Assembly: GCA_036346275.1 (NCBI GenBank)
Contig: CM070719.1
Location: 17,215,185-17,279,184, forward strand
Length of the DNA: 64,000 nt
From: Otatea glauca
Lineage: Eukaryota > Streptophyta > Magnoliopsida > Poales > Poaceae
Reading direction: 5' to 3'
Below the pieces are notes generated by a model, which worked only from the letters and a program-made list of their open reading frames with translations, was not told the DNA's origin and ran no database searches. This document shows, one piece after another, positions 1-12,460 of the stretch; positions within the stretch are counted from its first letter, which is position 1, and each line of letters starts with the position of its first letter. The position numbers and the translations under genes are program-made.

Positions 1-106
1 AAATAAATTCCAATAAGTCCAGAAAAATCTAAATAAATTGCATAAAATTCATAAATGCACAATTAAGTAATAATATAATATTTAGGCTTTTTTTTGGGAT
101 GTTACA
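1..106 (-). repeat. Partial 3' LTR of element A
   Basis: These 106 bases match 11224-11338 almost base for base and end in the same gatgttaca terminus, so this is the U3 start of the 3' LTR in element orientation. The rest lies outside the window. Small differences in the T-run near 85-95 and one base near 74 separate the two copies. Confidence 0.9.
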
Positions 107-120
107 AACCTCCCCCCTTA
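107..120 (-). other. Polypurine tract of element A
   Basis: The plus strand reads aacctcccccctta directly after the LTR end. The minus strand is therefore a purine run abutting the 3' LTR, the normal position for plus-strand DNA priming in LTR retrotransposons. The identical 14 bases occur at the same place in element F (26478-26491). Confidence 0.8.
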
Positions 121-147
121 ACAGAATCTTGACCCCGAGATTCAGGG

Positions 148-840
148 TTAAGTAGAGAATAGGTTAGGGAATTCTGACTTCAGGCCTTCTTCACGCTCCC
201 AAGTTGCTTCACCTTCGGAGTGATTGCTCCACTGAACTCTGCAAAAGCGGATAGACTTGTTCCTGGTCTTGCGTTCCATAACATCCAAAATTTTGACTGG
301 CTGCTCCATATAAGTCAAATCTTCCCTCAATTCAATTGCTTCCAATGGCAGCTGCTCCGCTGGCACTCTGAGACATTTCCTAAACTACGACACATAGAAC
401 ACATCACGCACTCCTGCCATTCAATGCGGCAACTCCAACTGATAAGCAACCTCTCCTAGACAGCTCAAAATCTTGAACGGATTAACATATCTTGGTGCAA
501 GCTTTTCTTTAACGTGGAACCTCTTAACACCCATAAGAGGGCTAACTCTGAGATACACAAAATCATCTAACTCGACCTCAAATCTTGACGATGGTTATCA
601 GCGTAGCTCTTTTTCCTTGACTGAGCTACCTCCAACCTATCTCTAATCATAGCAACTCGCTCTTCGGCGTCCTTGAGAATATAAGATCCAATACCATACG
701 ATCTCCTGTCGCATTCCAATTCAACGGAGTATGACAGGCACGTCCATATAAAACCTCAAATGGCGACTTTTGCAAACTAGCCTGGTAACTGTTGTTATAG
801 CTAAATTCTGCATGCGGTAAACACTTATCCCACAAAATAG
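148..840 (-). pseudogene. Element A integrase C-terminus with chromodomain
   Basis: The clearest segment (148-366) contains a chromodomain-like stretch with the motif RFCRVQWSNHSEGEATWE preceded by VKILDVMERKTRNK. In chromoviruses this follows the integrase core and is thought to steer integration to chromatin marks. Upstream (647-835) the sequence WDKCLPHAEFSYNNSYQ and SPFEVLYGR is the end of the integrase core. The two parts are in different frames with stops between them. Element F has the same region less damaged at 26523-27086, which supports the call. Confidence 0.8.
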
Positions 841-2962
841 TACAGGCTAAAGCATAAGCTCTCAGTATATCCTCAAGAATCTGATTAAATCCCTCATTCT
901 GACCATCTATCTACGGATGATACGATGTACTGAAATTCAAATGAGTTCCCAATGCTTCACGCAGCTTATTCCAAAATCTCGAGGTAAATTGGGTACCTCT
1001 ATCTAACACAATCTTCTTAGACATACCATGCAAACACACAATTATAAATAGTCCTACCAACTGATCTCCTGAATAGGTAGTCTTAATGGTGTGAAATGAG
1101 CAACTTTGGCCAAACGATCAACGATGACTCAAACAGAATCATATCCCTTCTGGATTCTCGACAATTCTGAATGCTAGGTATCTTGTTACTGATTTGCCTC
1201 TTACTTCCACTCAGAACTCTGCACCGGCTATAACAAACTTGCTTATCTCTGATGCATTCCTTTTATTCTCTTACACACATCACATAAAGCGATATTTTCA
1301 GCAACTTCACGCTTCATCTTAGGCTTCATCTTAGGCTACCAAAACCTTTCCTTAAGACCTTGATATATCTTAGCACCTTTCTGGATGAATTGAATACTTT
1401 AGAATCATTAACTTCTTCTAAAATCAACTGCTTAAGCTCTGACTCGTTTGATACATAGATTTGACCTTTAAACCGCGTGGTACCTTGCTCATCCACGGAA
1501 AAATCCTCAACTAAGCTTTCATCCTTCTGACCCACCTTGATCTGATCTTCAAGCATTGGCTTAACTTCCAGAGTAGCTACAAATCCTTGTGAGACAACTT
1601 CCAGCTTTACTTTTGAAATTCTTTGCACAATTCCGATTGATCACCTGATATGAGTGTATTAACACTATGGCCTTTACAACTTAAGACGTCGAATACCACA
1701 TTAGCCTTACCAGGATGATAATGGATCCCAGCATTATAACACTTAATCAACTCCAACCATCCTCTTCGTTTCATATTAAGGTCTGCACTTTGAACTCTTA
1801 TGGTCTGTACGTATTTCCAATAATATAATGACGCCATAACTTCAAAGCATGCACTACGGCTGCACACTCCAAATCATGTGTAGAATGGTTCTCTTCACAT
1901 GGCCTCGACTGTCCTGCCGCATAGGCAACAACTTTGCCTTTCTGTATTAACACATATCCAAGATCTTGTCTCGGAGCAATACAATATATATCAAAACTGC
2001 TCTGCACATCAGGCAACACTAAGACAGGCGTTGTCGTCAAACGTTTCCTCAATTGCAGAAAACTCTTTTCACCCTGCGGCGTCCATGCAAACTTCTTCTC
2101 CTCTTTCAACAATTGTTTAAGCGGTCTAGCAATCATTAAAAAAAATCCTTCTATGAATCAACGGTAATGTTTTGCCATTCCCAGAGAACTATGGATCTGG
2201 GTAACAAACTTCGGTCGTTCCCATGTAACACTGCTTCCACTTTGCTTGGCTGAACGGCAACTCCTTTAGCAGTCATCTCATGGCCAAGAAATTTCACTTT
2301 CCCCTTCCAAAAGTCACACTTGCTACACTTAGCATACAGTCATTGCTCTAGCAGCTTTTCCAAAACTAATCTCAAATGTTCTGCATACTTTCCCTTTTGA
2401 CTTGAAGTAAACAAATACATCCTATCCAAACATCATAACAGCTTGACCAAATTTTCCCATGGAACTCCATTCATCATGTTCATAAATTCTGTAATGGCAT
2501 TGATCATTCTAGCAGACACAACTGTAAACTCATACTGTCCATACTGCATAGAAAACACTGACCTAAGAACATTCTCTGCACGAATTCTTAGCTGATGATA
2601 ACTCGATCGAAGATCTATCCTTGAGAACACTCTAGCTCCTTTTTGACTGATCAAACAAATTACGATCCTGGGCAGTGAATACTTACCCTTTTAATCATCA
2701 CTTCATTAAGTGCTCGACGGTCGATACACATCCTTAAGCTCCCAACTTCAAATAGAACAGGCGCTCCCTATGGTGAGAAACTGGTCCTGTCGAAACATTT
2801 TTGGTAACAACTCTTTGATCTTCTTCTTCATCCTAATATATCTATCATCTCTACTTTATTTCTTTAAGCAAGAAAATCTTTACATGGAATTCATCACTAG
2901 TCACTTTTCCTTTACCAATAAGGATACAACACTTGCCCTGGGTGAAATCATTAATCTGAACT
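841..2962 (-). pseudogene. Element A reverse transcriptase, RNase H and integrase core remnants
   Basis: Fragments in several frames follow the gypsy order on the minus strand. Reverse transcriptase shows FSRIDLRSSYHQLRI (2433-2654). RNase H and the following linker appear at 1607-2136 (KSFLQLRKRL, YHPGKANVVFDV). A linker with EVKPMLEDQIKVGQK sits at 1326-1628, followed by scattered integrase core pieces. Where the catalytic IDD of the polymerase should be, the frame reads LDRMYLF, so the second aspartate is gone. Many stops and indels make this a dead copy. The protease region expected upstream is missing or unrecognisable next to the solo LTR junction. Confidence 0.8.
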
Positions 2963-2967
2963 TCCTT

Positions 2968-5900
2968 TGTCGGGACCCGAATATGCAAATCCGGACCCTC
3001 TGTGTATACTGCACTAGTCCAGGATCACGCTAGTGCGCACAGGCTCAACATAAGTAAATATCACAATCATACATAGAGAAAATATTATGAAAGACATCAT
3101 ACGATACATACTACTAGTTGAATGACCTTATGGTCCACTTACATGACTATGCCTCACAAGGCTGAATAATATATTAAATCTGCGGTAGAAAGCGTAGACA
3201 ACCCCTCGGTATACCACAGGCACGACAAGGCTTGCGCCTAAACATTCGTCTCCTCTGGAATCTTTCCTCCGGATTGATGTAGACTCTTCAACTGGTGAGG
3301 TTATTGTTGGCAAGGGTGAGTACTTAAAGCACTCAACAAGTTGTGCATGAATGCAATTCTATGTAACTATATGCAAGGCTTATTCCAAAAGATAGGCTAT
3401 CATGGCTATTTTGCAACAAAGCGACATTCTGAACAAATACAATAAATAGATTGTAAAGACGGTAAAACAAATAACAATAATGATAGATTCAGCTTTTCTC
3501 AAGTAAACCAAGTTTCCAATCTTAAGTCAAATTCCATCTTCCCTATGGCATTCGGCCATCCCAACCAAGTTGTTCATTTTAATTAAGCTAACCCTTAACT
3601 GTAATTCCCGAGCATTGCTCAATACATGAGCACGGCTATCCGAATAGTTTCACACTCTGCAGAGGTTATGCACTTTACCCACGTGACATGATCGTCTCTT
3701 GGTGCCTTCCGTTTAACACACTTCCTTTGGTGTGTCGGCGGAGAGATCATGACAAAGCCTTTACAATGCTCGGCTTAATCCAAGACTACCGTTAAGGTTT
3801 CAACACCGGTGGGTCGAAAACCACAACCAGGGCCCCCTCTTGCGCCATGTGAATTACACCATAACTCGGAACTCACACCACCAATGATAGTACCAAGTTA
3901 AGACATTACAAATTAATCACTAGGTGTCCCATTACAACATGTGGTTGCATGATTGGCTCGAGTCAAAGGCTTGCAAGGTTAAGTCCTTAGTGTGATCAAG
4001 GCAAGACATCCACATACCCTCGCCCATTGGGCCCACCTTGGCATACTCGCCCCTTGTCACTTGCCCCAATCTAAGTTATTATCACCCGGTTGATTACCCA
4101 AAGACCACGTGCCATCAACAATTCAACATCGTTGCGTGACATGACTCGCCACAACAATTCAATCTCATCGTGTGATCCCACGACACACAAGTTCATAACA
4201 TTGTTCCATATTCCATTAATCAAAATTAATTATCAAAGATTCGACCACATGTGATGACGTGGCAAGGCTAAGCAACTAATACGAACTAAACCTCCAATGT
4301 TGATCATAATTACTAATCAACTATATTAAACCAATCTAGGGTGACAATGGATCATGGCATACAATGACAAGGTAGGGTATAGATCAATCTGGTATATTAG
4401 CTACGCCCAATCTAATTTGAAACCATTGTATATTTGAAATACATGCGATAGGGTAAGACAAATATAGCAATTTTTATAAACATGGGTTCAACATGATCAA
4501 AGCACAACGTGCCTTGGAATAGGTCCTGATCTTGATCTGAAGCTTGATCTTGAGTTGTTGAATCTTCCTCCGAAGCGTCGCACAATTTAACGTCTACGCG
4601 TACCGAAGAAGAAAAGCAAATAAATACCAAAACAGAGAGCAATTGAACTCCAAAATCAAATAAAATTCACCATTAAATATATCTCAATTTTACAAATTTT
4701 TAGAAATTTGAATCACTCAAATCGAGTTAAGATGCAAAAGATATAGCCTTTTGAAGTTTGGAATAAATCTCAAATCGTAAAATCGAAATTGAATTAACAG
4801 ATTTATTTTTATCTTTGGAAAATCGATTTATGACGTCAGCTTGACCTCATGATGACGTCATCATCATAGAATTTCCAATCGGATTATTTTTCCAATTGAA
4901 AAATGCAATTATGACGCAAGCATGGCGTCGGCGTGGCGTCGACCACGCCACCAATCGTGGCTTGACACGCGTCTCGGGCGTATGGACCGGTCCCACGGTG
5001 CGGTAGCGAGTCCACGATGCACCGGTCCATGCCGCCTCGGTTCTTGAACCCGACACGCGGCACCCCGATTGGTCACATGCACCGCTCAATCTCACCCACA
5101 GAGATCCGATCGGAGGGTCAGTGATCACGCACAACGTGGCAGCGCGTCAAGCGTTGGATTCAGATCTCACGGTCTCCGAACGCGGATAGCGTCGGCGTGC
5201 TTCACACGGCGGCGCCATTGCCGGACTTGGAGAAGACAACCTTTACGCGGCGAAACTTGACGGAAACCACCGAACCGTCGGATCGAAAGAGGAGGCTTGG
5301 CGAACTCGCACTACTTCGCCCGGCGGAAGCACAACGACGGCGACGATTTTGACGGCTGAAACGGCGACGGTCGTCCACGAAGTTCGATGAGCTCGTGCTG
5401 GTTTCACGCAGCGTTCTAGCGGCCGAAAGTTGGGGAAAATGGGCGGCGAGGGCAGGTGATCCTCGAAACGGGGTCGGGGCCGTCTTTTAAGGACCTAGGA
5501 GTCCGCGCTGGGCACGAACGCCGAAGCCGCGTCGGAAATCGCCGTCGGATTCGAATCGGACACGGCGGCGCCTGTCGCCCCATCGCGACCGTCCACGTGG
5601 CCGCATCCGACGGCGCCCGCTCGCTAGGGTTTCCACCCGGCGCTGCTCCTCGGTCGTCCGATCCCACAGATCGATGATCACGAGCACTCTTCTAGAACCT
5701 GGGCCTAACGGGCTGCGAGCATGGGCCGGCCTGCGCAGAGGTGGCCACGGCCCAATACTATTCACACTGGTTTTTAAAAGATTTCTTATTTAAAATGATT
5801 ACGTAAATTCGTGTTATTTATTTTAGCGACAAAATATTAGGAAAAATCCAAGAAAAATCTCAAAAATACTTTGAGACATTCTGGACTCAGATAAAATATT

Positions 5901-6076
5901 TTTGGAAAAACTTTATTTTAACTTTGCACAGATTTAAATAGATTTGAATAAAAGGGCAATAAACTTGATTTAAAATTAATTCAAATGAATCCAGAAAATC
6001 CAAATAAATTCCAGAAAATCATAAGTGCACATTTAAGCAATAAAATAATATTTGAGCAAATTTTTGGGATGTTACA
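2968..6076 (-). mobile_element. Solo LTR of a Tekay-like element inside element A
   Basis: A 3109-bp sequence starts tgtcgggacccg and ends gggatgttaca. It is flanked by a perfect 5-bp duplication TCCTT at 2963-2967 and 6077-6081. It is clearly related over its length to the LTR at 8181-11338, has no internal region, and splits A between the gag zinc knuckles and reverse transcriptase. It therefore most likely arose by LTR-LTR recombination after a full element inserted. A TATA-like site near 5484 is altered (cttttaag on the plus strand). CRE-like tgacgtca motifs occur near 4832 and 4853. A GC-rich stretch at 4900-5750 gives long open frames on both strands that I do not regard as genes. Confidence 0.93.
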
Positions 6077-6081
6077 TCCTT

Positions 6082-7523
6082 GATTGGCGTTGGTGCTGAA
6101 GTTTTTGTCCGGGGTAGGGTTGAGATTGACTTGAACTGGCATGGTTGCTTTCTTCTGAGGGTAATTGCGGGCAAAATGTCCAGGCTTGCAATAGGTATAA
6201 CAAAGCTTAGGGACACCTCCCTTCCTTGAGCATTCGTCGACCAGGGTAGTGTCTTTGTTCAAACGCCTCTTTTTTTAACTGGTTCTCTGGGCAAACTTCT
6301 CTTGCAACCTTACTGCTCACTCTTGGTATTATGAACTTGACTGAGGTAACTTCCGAAAGGACCGCGTCTATAGGAGACTCTAGGTTCTTTCACGGGCATT
6401 TCTTAACAAAATGGCCTTCCTCATGACAGTAGTAGCACAAACGTTTTCGCTGTTGTGCCTTGCTTTGTCGTCTGCACTACATGTACATTATTGTCTTCTT
6501 GTGGCGTCATGGCTGGTTGCTTCGTAGGGCATTCTCTAGACCAATGGCCTTCTTCATCACACAGGAAACATGCTGTTGGTGATTGCCAATTACTTCTTTC
6601 TTGAAGAGGGCTGACAAGATCAGAGTGCTGCGTCTTTGGTTCTTCAAACGACATCACCTGTACAGTTGGCATTCCGTATCGTTTTGACATCTCTTAAGCG
6701 ACTGTGGCTCGAAAATTCTTTTCTTGAGTCTTCGGGTTACTGACTACTATTGGATCAAGGGACATTGAGTGGACCATGATCTCGACCTTCACAGTAACAT
6801 GTGATGTCACTCATAGGACACTCTCCAAGAGAATGACTTCCTTCACACTGGAGCAATTAATCGCATGCTCGTCAGCGGTATGTCCTATTTCTCCACAGCG
6901 AATGCACGCACGATCTTCTGACTTGTTTGGTCGTGACGACTTCGAGAGCAACGCTTAGATGTCATACAAGGTGTAGGGCTAGTATTATGCTCCGTATTTA
7001 CCGTGACCATACTGTCTCGAGGTGAGACAAAGAGATTACAAAAGCAATAACAAATTCATTCCAAGTGATATTCAGCGGGGCTTCATGAATAAAGACAATA
7101 TTTCTTCCACCATTCAAAGAATGATTCCTTATGGCGATAAGAAGCATACAGGACTTTCTCATCGCCTTCACACTGAGCAATGAGCAGCTTCCTCTCAATG
7201 GTCTCGAGCCAATCATCCTCTTCCGAAGGTAACACATTTCCTGAAAACACCGGCGGACGAGTCTTTATGAATTCTGATAACCTTGAGTAGGAATGGAATT
7301 CATTGGTGACAGCTTGGGACACTCTGTTGACATTGGCTTGATCGGTCATAATCTGCGTTTGCTTCATCATTGCATGCATCAACTGAGTTTGAACAGTCAA
7401 GAACTCTCTGAAATTCTGCATATCCATCTGTACTGACGGTTGAAGAACTAATCCATTATTGAGATTCTCCTTGGATTGATTTTCGCTGCCACTGATTATG
7501 TTGTTTCCACGAATCTGAACCAT
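6082..7523 (-). pseudogene. Element A gag with several zinc knuckles
   Basis: The N-terminal part (7083-7523) is a retrotransposon gag domain beginning MVQIRGNN, with SRLSEFIKTRPPVFSG and DDWLETIERKLL, and is the homologue of gag in F. Downstream the frame breaks repeatedly, but several CCHC-type zinc knuckles can be read in different frames. These are CIRCGEIGHTADEH near 6890, a degenerate one near 6830, CYCEGRDHG near 6785, CFLCDEEGHWSREC near 6560, CYYCHEEGHFVKKC near 6420 and CYTYCKPGHFARNY near 6180. F shows only one knuckle. Gag would form the particle and bind RNA. The start is the ATG at 7523, which follows an AG in both A and F. Confidence 0.8.
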
Positions 7524-8163
7524 CTGCTTGATTGCTTCACTGGGTTAGGGAAGAGGGAAATAGCATAGGTAAGAAGCAGGGATCCTAAAGCAGGGGAGAT
7601 AGGTTTAACCCAATAACTAAAGCAAACAATATTAATAACTTGGTATGGTTGCTTATATAAGCCTAAAAGCTCTGCAACACATACTGCACACTCAGCAATC
7701 AAGGAAGAACCAATTCAACCTATACACACAAAACTACCGCCTACAGGGGTAACACTTCTATTTTAAGCAGACGCGACTCCCACACATGAGTCCCAACTGG
7801 CTACTCGAAGCATAAGTCTTCTAGATTCTAGGGCACTTCATCGATCCAATCCTTCCTCAAGCTCGATGATTCCTTCCTTCATGGTCTTCAGGGTTAATAG
7901 CACGCACTTGATGCTTTCTCCTATGGTGTGGTATATCGTCAACAACCAAGACAACTTAGATAAGGTTTCAACTTGCTTCAGCAAAGGTAAGAGAAAGATA
8001 TTCAGCAAGGGAAAAGTAAGAAATGTTGGGAAGGAAAGGGATAGAAGAATGAGATAAGTCAAGAACACATTATTCTCCAGGTTAACTCTTTCCTCAAGAA
8101 AATAATTTTAAAGGTCCTATAGAGACGACCAGACTATCTAGGGTCAAGACCTACAGTCAGTAT
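7524..8163 (-). other. Element A 5' leader
   Basis: This lies between the primer site and gag. At the same relative position F carries an open 227-codon frame. Here only a short minus-strand fragment (7838-8068) ending LKTMKEGIIELEEGLDR might be a relic of it. No other feature is visible. Confidence 0.5.
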
Positions 8164-8176
8164 GGCTCTGATACCA
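8164..8176 (-). other. Primer binding site of element A (initiator tRNA-Met)
   Basis: The plus strand reads ggctctgatacca, so the minus strand is TGGTATCAGAGCC, the usual complement of the initiator tRNA-Met 3' end. It lies 4 bases from the LTR edge. Confidence 0.93.
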
Positions 8177-8180
8177 CTTC

Positions 8181-11100
8181 TGTCGGGACCCGCAAATCCG
8201 GACCCTCTGTGTATACCGCACTAGTCCAGGATCACGCTAGTGCACACAGGCTCAACATCAGTAAATATCACAATCATACGTAGCGGAAACATTATGAAAG
8301 ACGTCATATATTATATACTACTAGTTGAATGACCTTATGGTCAACTTACATGATTATGCCTTGCAAGGCTGAATGACATATTAAACTGCAGCAGAATGAA
8401 AATGTAGACAACCCATAAGTATACCACAGGCAACTAACAAGGCTTGCGCCCTAAACATTCGTCTCCTCCTGGAATCTTTCCTCCAGCATTGATATAGACT
8501 CTTCAACTGGTGATGTTATTGTTGGCAAGGGTGAGTACTTAAAGCACTCAACAAGTTGTGCACAGAATGCAATTCTAACATAGCTATATTCAAGGTTTAT
8601 TCCAAAGGATAGGCTATCATGGCTATTTTGCAACAAAGCAGCATTTATGAATAAATACAATAAATAGATTGCAAAGACTGTAAAACAAATATCAGTAATA
8701 GATAGGTTCAGCATTTCTCAAGTAAACCAAGCTTTCCAATCCTAAATCAAGTTCCAACCTTCCATATGGCAATCCTGCCATCCCAACCAAGTTTTCCATT
8801 TAATTAAACTAACCCTTAACTGTAATTCCCGAGCATTGCTCAATACCGCGAGCACGGCTATTCGAATAGGTTTACACTCTGCAGAGGTTATGCACTTTAC
8901 CCTCATGACATGATCGTCTCTTGGTGCCTTCCGGGTTAACACACTTCCTTTGGTGTGTCGGCGGAGAGATCATGACAAAGCTTTTACAATGCTATGGCTT
9001 AATCCAGTACTACCCGCTAAGGTTTCAACACTGGTGTGTCTAAAAACCACAACCAGGGCCCCCCTCTTGCGCCATGTGAATTACTCCATAACTCGAGAAC
9101 TCACACCGACCAAGATAGTACCAAAATTAAGACATTGCAAATTAATCAGCTAAGCTGGCCCATACCAGACATGTGGTTGCATGATTGACTTAGGTCAAAG
9201 GGTTGCAAGGTTAAGTCCTTAGAGTGATCAAGGCAAGACTTCCACATACCCTCTGCCCATCGGGCCCACCTTGGCATACTCGCCCCTTGTCACTTGCCCC
9301 AATCTAAGTGATTATCACCCAAGTTGATTACCAAGCACCACGTGCCATCAACAATTCAACATCGTTGCGTGACATGACTCGCCACAACAACTCAATCTCA
9401 TCGTATGATCCCACATGACACACAAGTTCACATCATTGTTCCATATTCCATTAGTCAAGATTAATCATTGATGATTCATGTACATATGATGACGTGGCAC
9501 GCCTAAGCAACTATGACGATCTAACCATCCCATGATGATTTCAATATCAACCAACTATAGTGATCCAATCTAGGGTGGCAATAGATCATGGCATACAAAT
9601 GACAAGGTAGGGTATATAGATCAAAAGGGTATAATAGCTAAATCCCAATTTAATTGAAAACAACTATATACTTGAAATATGATGCAATAGAGTAAAACAA
9701 TATAGCAATTGTATAAACATGGGTTCAACATGATCAAAGCACAACTTGCCTTATAAAAGCCCTTATTCTTGTTCTGGACCTTGATCTTGAGTTGTTGAAT
9801 CTTCCTCCGAAGCGTCGCACAATTCAACGTCTACGTGTACCAAAGGAGAAAAGCAAATAAATTCCAAAACTGAGAGAAAATGAACTCTAAAAATCAATTA
9901 AAATCCACCATTAAATAGATCTCAATTTTTCAAATTTTTAGAAATTTGAATCACTCAAATCCGAGTTAAAATGCAAAAGTTATAGCCTTTTGAAGTTTGA
10001 ATAAATACTGAAAATATATAAATTAGGAAATTCGAAATAAACCGAATTATCTTTATATTGAAAAAGGCCTTTATTGCGCAAGCATGACGTCAACCCTTGA
10101 CCCAATGAACCAGATGTTGCCACGTGGCCTCGGTCCATGGACTAAGTCCACAGAATCGCATTGGATCACTATGGACTCGGTCCACGGCGCTTGGGCTCCG
10201 TGCGCCACGCGGCATCATCTGATTGGCACGACCAACGGTGCGATCTGGGCCTTCTGTCACCGATCCGACGGTTCAAGCTAGCGACGACGTGGCTTACCGA
10301 CACAAACTCCACGCGGCGAGATCTGACGCGCTCAATCTGGAATCTGACGGCCACGAATGATCTCGAGGAGTTGACGGCGAGCTCGGCGACGCAGTCACCG
10401 GGGTTGGGGACGAAGACCACCCGAACAGCAAGGCAATGGCCCCCGACGACCAAGGATGGTGGCACCGATGCGCCTCAGCGAGGTGAACTCAAATCTGGAA
10501 CCGACGCGGCGAAACACGGCTTGACGGCGTCGAGAACAAAGCGAAATCAACGGCGGCGCGACAAAACAACGGCGAGCTTGCACGCGGCGATGGGGATGCC
10601 TCTGGCGGTGACAAGCGGGGCTAACGATGCGGCACGAAGCGGGGATCTCAACACGATGGTCGGCAGCTTTTATAGCGCCTTGGAAGGCGTGCGAACGGCG
10701 AACACGACGGCGTGACGTATCGGGCATGGATTCCGGCGGCGGCTCGGAGACGAAGTCCCGACGTCCATCCGATCTACAATCAACGGACGAGATCTTCTAG
10801 TGACGTGGCACAATCCAGCTCAGACACGATATCTAACGGCAGCGGTTAAATCTTTTCCTTTTCTGATCCACTTAATCCGAGCCGTCCAATGCAGATCCAA
10901 CGAACACCGATCTTAGGGTTTCCATATCAACTCCACCGCCTGATCACGATCTAACGGCTCAGGGTGATTGGGCTGACGGCCATACAAGATGCACATTATA
11001 TGGCGAGGCCCAATCATTTCATTGCCTTTTTCCGGATTTTTCCTTTTAAAATAATTACAGAAAACCATTTGATTTGTTTTGGGCAATAAAATATCAGTAA

Positions 11101-11338
11101 AAATCCAAGAAAATTCACACAAATATTTTGGGGCATTTTGAACTCAATTAAAATATTTTTGGCAAAACTTTATTTCAACTTTGCATAAATTTAAATAGTT
11201 TTCAGCAAAAAAGACAATATACTTAATTTAAAATAAATTCCAATAAGTCCAGAAAAATCTAAATAAATTCCATAAAATTCATAAATGCACAATTAAGTAA
11301 TAACATAATATTTAGGCAATTTTTTTTTGGATGTTACA
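8181..11338 (-). repeat. 5' LTR of element A
   Basis: A 3158-bp LTR that starts tgtcgggacccg and ends ggatgttaca on the plus strand, giving the usual TG...CA ends in either orientation. It is homologous to the solo LTR at 2968-6076 and more distantly to the F LTRs and the solo LTR at 58714-62880. The GC-rich middle (10080-10800) produces overlapping open frames on both strands that are not conserved between copies. Repeated tccaacgg/gatctaacgg-type words occur at 10720-10960. Confidence 0.93.
10667..10674 (-). promoter_or_regulatory. TATA box in the 5' LTR of A
   Basis: The plus strand cttttata reads TATAAAAG on the minus strand, about 0.66 kb from the U3 end of the LTR. The aligned site in the solo LTR (near 5484) is altered. 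It is the best candidate core promoter for A; transcription start is not visible. Confidence 0.6.
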
Positions 11339-11766
11339 GCAATTGAGTTATTCCTTGTGTCCATGTGTTTACAATCCATGTGTTGTACCATAAATATTTT
11401 ACTTCAATCATAAATCTGTTTATCCAAATATTTTCACCTTTTTTGAAGTCTCTCAGAATTTTTTTTAAAATTTGGAAATTTTCTCCCATGTCGCCCTTTC
11501 ATTGGGCGATTTCTACATGTCGTCCTACCATTGGGCGAATTTGTGCCATGTCGCCCTACCACTGGGCGATTTATACAGGTGTCACCCTACTGTTGGGCGA
11601 CTTATCCTGTCGCTCAATCACAGCACGAATAATTCGTCCACCTCACTGCTTAGTCAGCAAGTCGCCCTATGGTAGGGCGACAGTAGCACATTTTTGCAAT
11701 TTTTTGATTTCGTGGTATATTTTTGCAATTTGAATTATAAAATGTATTATTTAAAAAAAATTCTCA
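11339..11766 (+). repeat. Probable right part of the 5' LTR of element C
   Basis: An AT-rich sequence that ends ttctca directly before a tRNA-Met primer site, as expected for the end of a 5' LTR. Its left part would lie beyond element A, which appears to have inserted here. The matching 3' LTR of C is not in the window, so the call rests on position and the CA terminus. It contains the palindromic gggcga repeats annotated separately. Confidence 0.6.
11487..11688. repeat. Palindromic cgccctaccattgggcg minisatellite
   Basis: Four adjacent units of 28-33 bp carry a tcgccctacca/ttgggcga core. A decayed unit follows, then a further copy in the form gtcgccctatggtagggcga near 11663. Each unit is itself an imperfect inverted repeat, so single strands could form small hairpins in the putative LTR of C just upstream of the primer site. 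Confidence 0.7.
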
Positions 11767-11779
11767 TGGTATCAGAGCT
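11767..11779 (+). other. Primer binding site of element C (initiator tRNA-Met)
   Basis: The sequence tggtatcagagct follows the LTR-like CA end with no spacer and is about 80 bp upstream of the gag start. Confidence 0.88.
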
Positions 11780-11861
11780 ATTGCTCTTGAAGCCTGATCC
11801 CCTCACCTGAAATCTCGCCTGAGATTTCTTTTCTCCCATCCACCCAACTCCCTCTAGCCTC

Positions 11862-12455
11862 ATGGCAGGAAACAGTGATGACACTTCTACTAGTGTGACC
11901 GCTGCCAATGCTGGTAAGACCGCCATCGTCCCTATGCTTTCTCCTCCGACCTCTCAGGCTTTGCATGTGGCCATTATCAAGATGCACGTACCCTTCTCCC
12001 TCGATCTCCAAGCCTCCAATTACGCGAAGCGGTGAGCTGTTTCTAGTCACACTCGGCAAATACGCCTTGCAAAGCCATGTCAACAGCACCGGCATGTTGA
12101 CTGATGAAGATTGGCAACGTAATGTGTACATCGTACTCTGCTGGTTGTATGGCTCCATCTCCATGGAGATCAATGACATCATCATGCAACCCGGAGCCTC
12201 TGCGAAGATTATTTGGGATGCTATTGAGAACCATTTCTGGGACAATAAGAAGAGTTGGGCAATTCGGTTGCAAGAAGAATTCCGTAATGTTGTTCATGGT
12301 GACATGAAGGTCATGGAGTACTGCACCAAACTCAAAACCTAAGCCGATGCTCTTCGTGACGTCGATCAGACGGTCTCTGATGAGACACTTGTTCTCACCA
12401 TTTTGCGCAGACTTCATGAGGACTATTCTCATCTCTGATCATTAGTTCCTCTGCA
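11862..12455 (+). pseudogene. Element C gag, N-terminal part
   Basis: The ATG at 11862 opens MAGNSDDTSTSVTAANAG. After a small frame change near 12030 the copia gag core continues with ELFLVTLGKYALQSHV, then VYIVLCWLYGSISMEI and IWDAIENHFWDNKKSW, the UBN2/Retrotran_gag_2 type domain. A stop near 12341 and another near 12437 break it further. The frame is cut by copia B at 12456-12460 and resumes at 17240. The product would be the particle-forming protein. No zinc knuckle is seen on either side. Confidence 0.85.
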
Positions 12456-12460
12456 GACTC

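Larger units (their letters stand above)
1..11338 (-). mobile_element. Ty3/gypsy element A (Tekay/Del-like chromovirus), left end cut by window
   Basis: A minus-strand LTR retrotransposon. It reads from the 5' LTR at 8181-11338 through a tRNA-Met primer site, gag and pol to a polypurine tract and the start of the 3' LTR at the left edge. The integrase ends in a chromodomain-like segment and the LTRs exceed 3 kb, which together point to the Tekay/Del chromovirus lineage. The right flank begins gcaat, but the matching target duplication would lie left of the window. A related solo LTR interrupts it at 2968-6076. The element appears to have landed in the 5' LTR of copia element C. The coding part is heavily decayed, so it is not autonomous. 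The lineage is inferred from domain order and length, not from a database match. Confidence 0.85.

Noticed and set aside
5416..5765. Overlapping Arg/Pro-rich frames in the solo LTR at 2968-6076
   Set aside because: Same GC effect; not conserved in the homologous LTR of A.
10161..10727. 184-codon plus-strand frame in the 5' LTR of A
   Set aside because: Antisense to the element, low-complexity composition and absent from the related LTRs.
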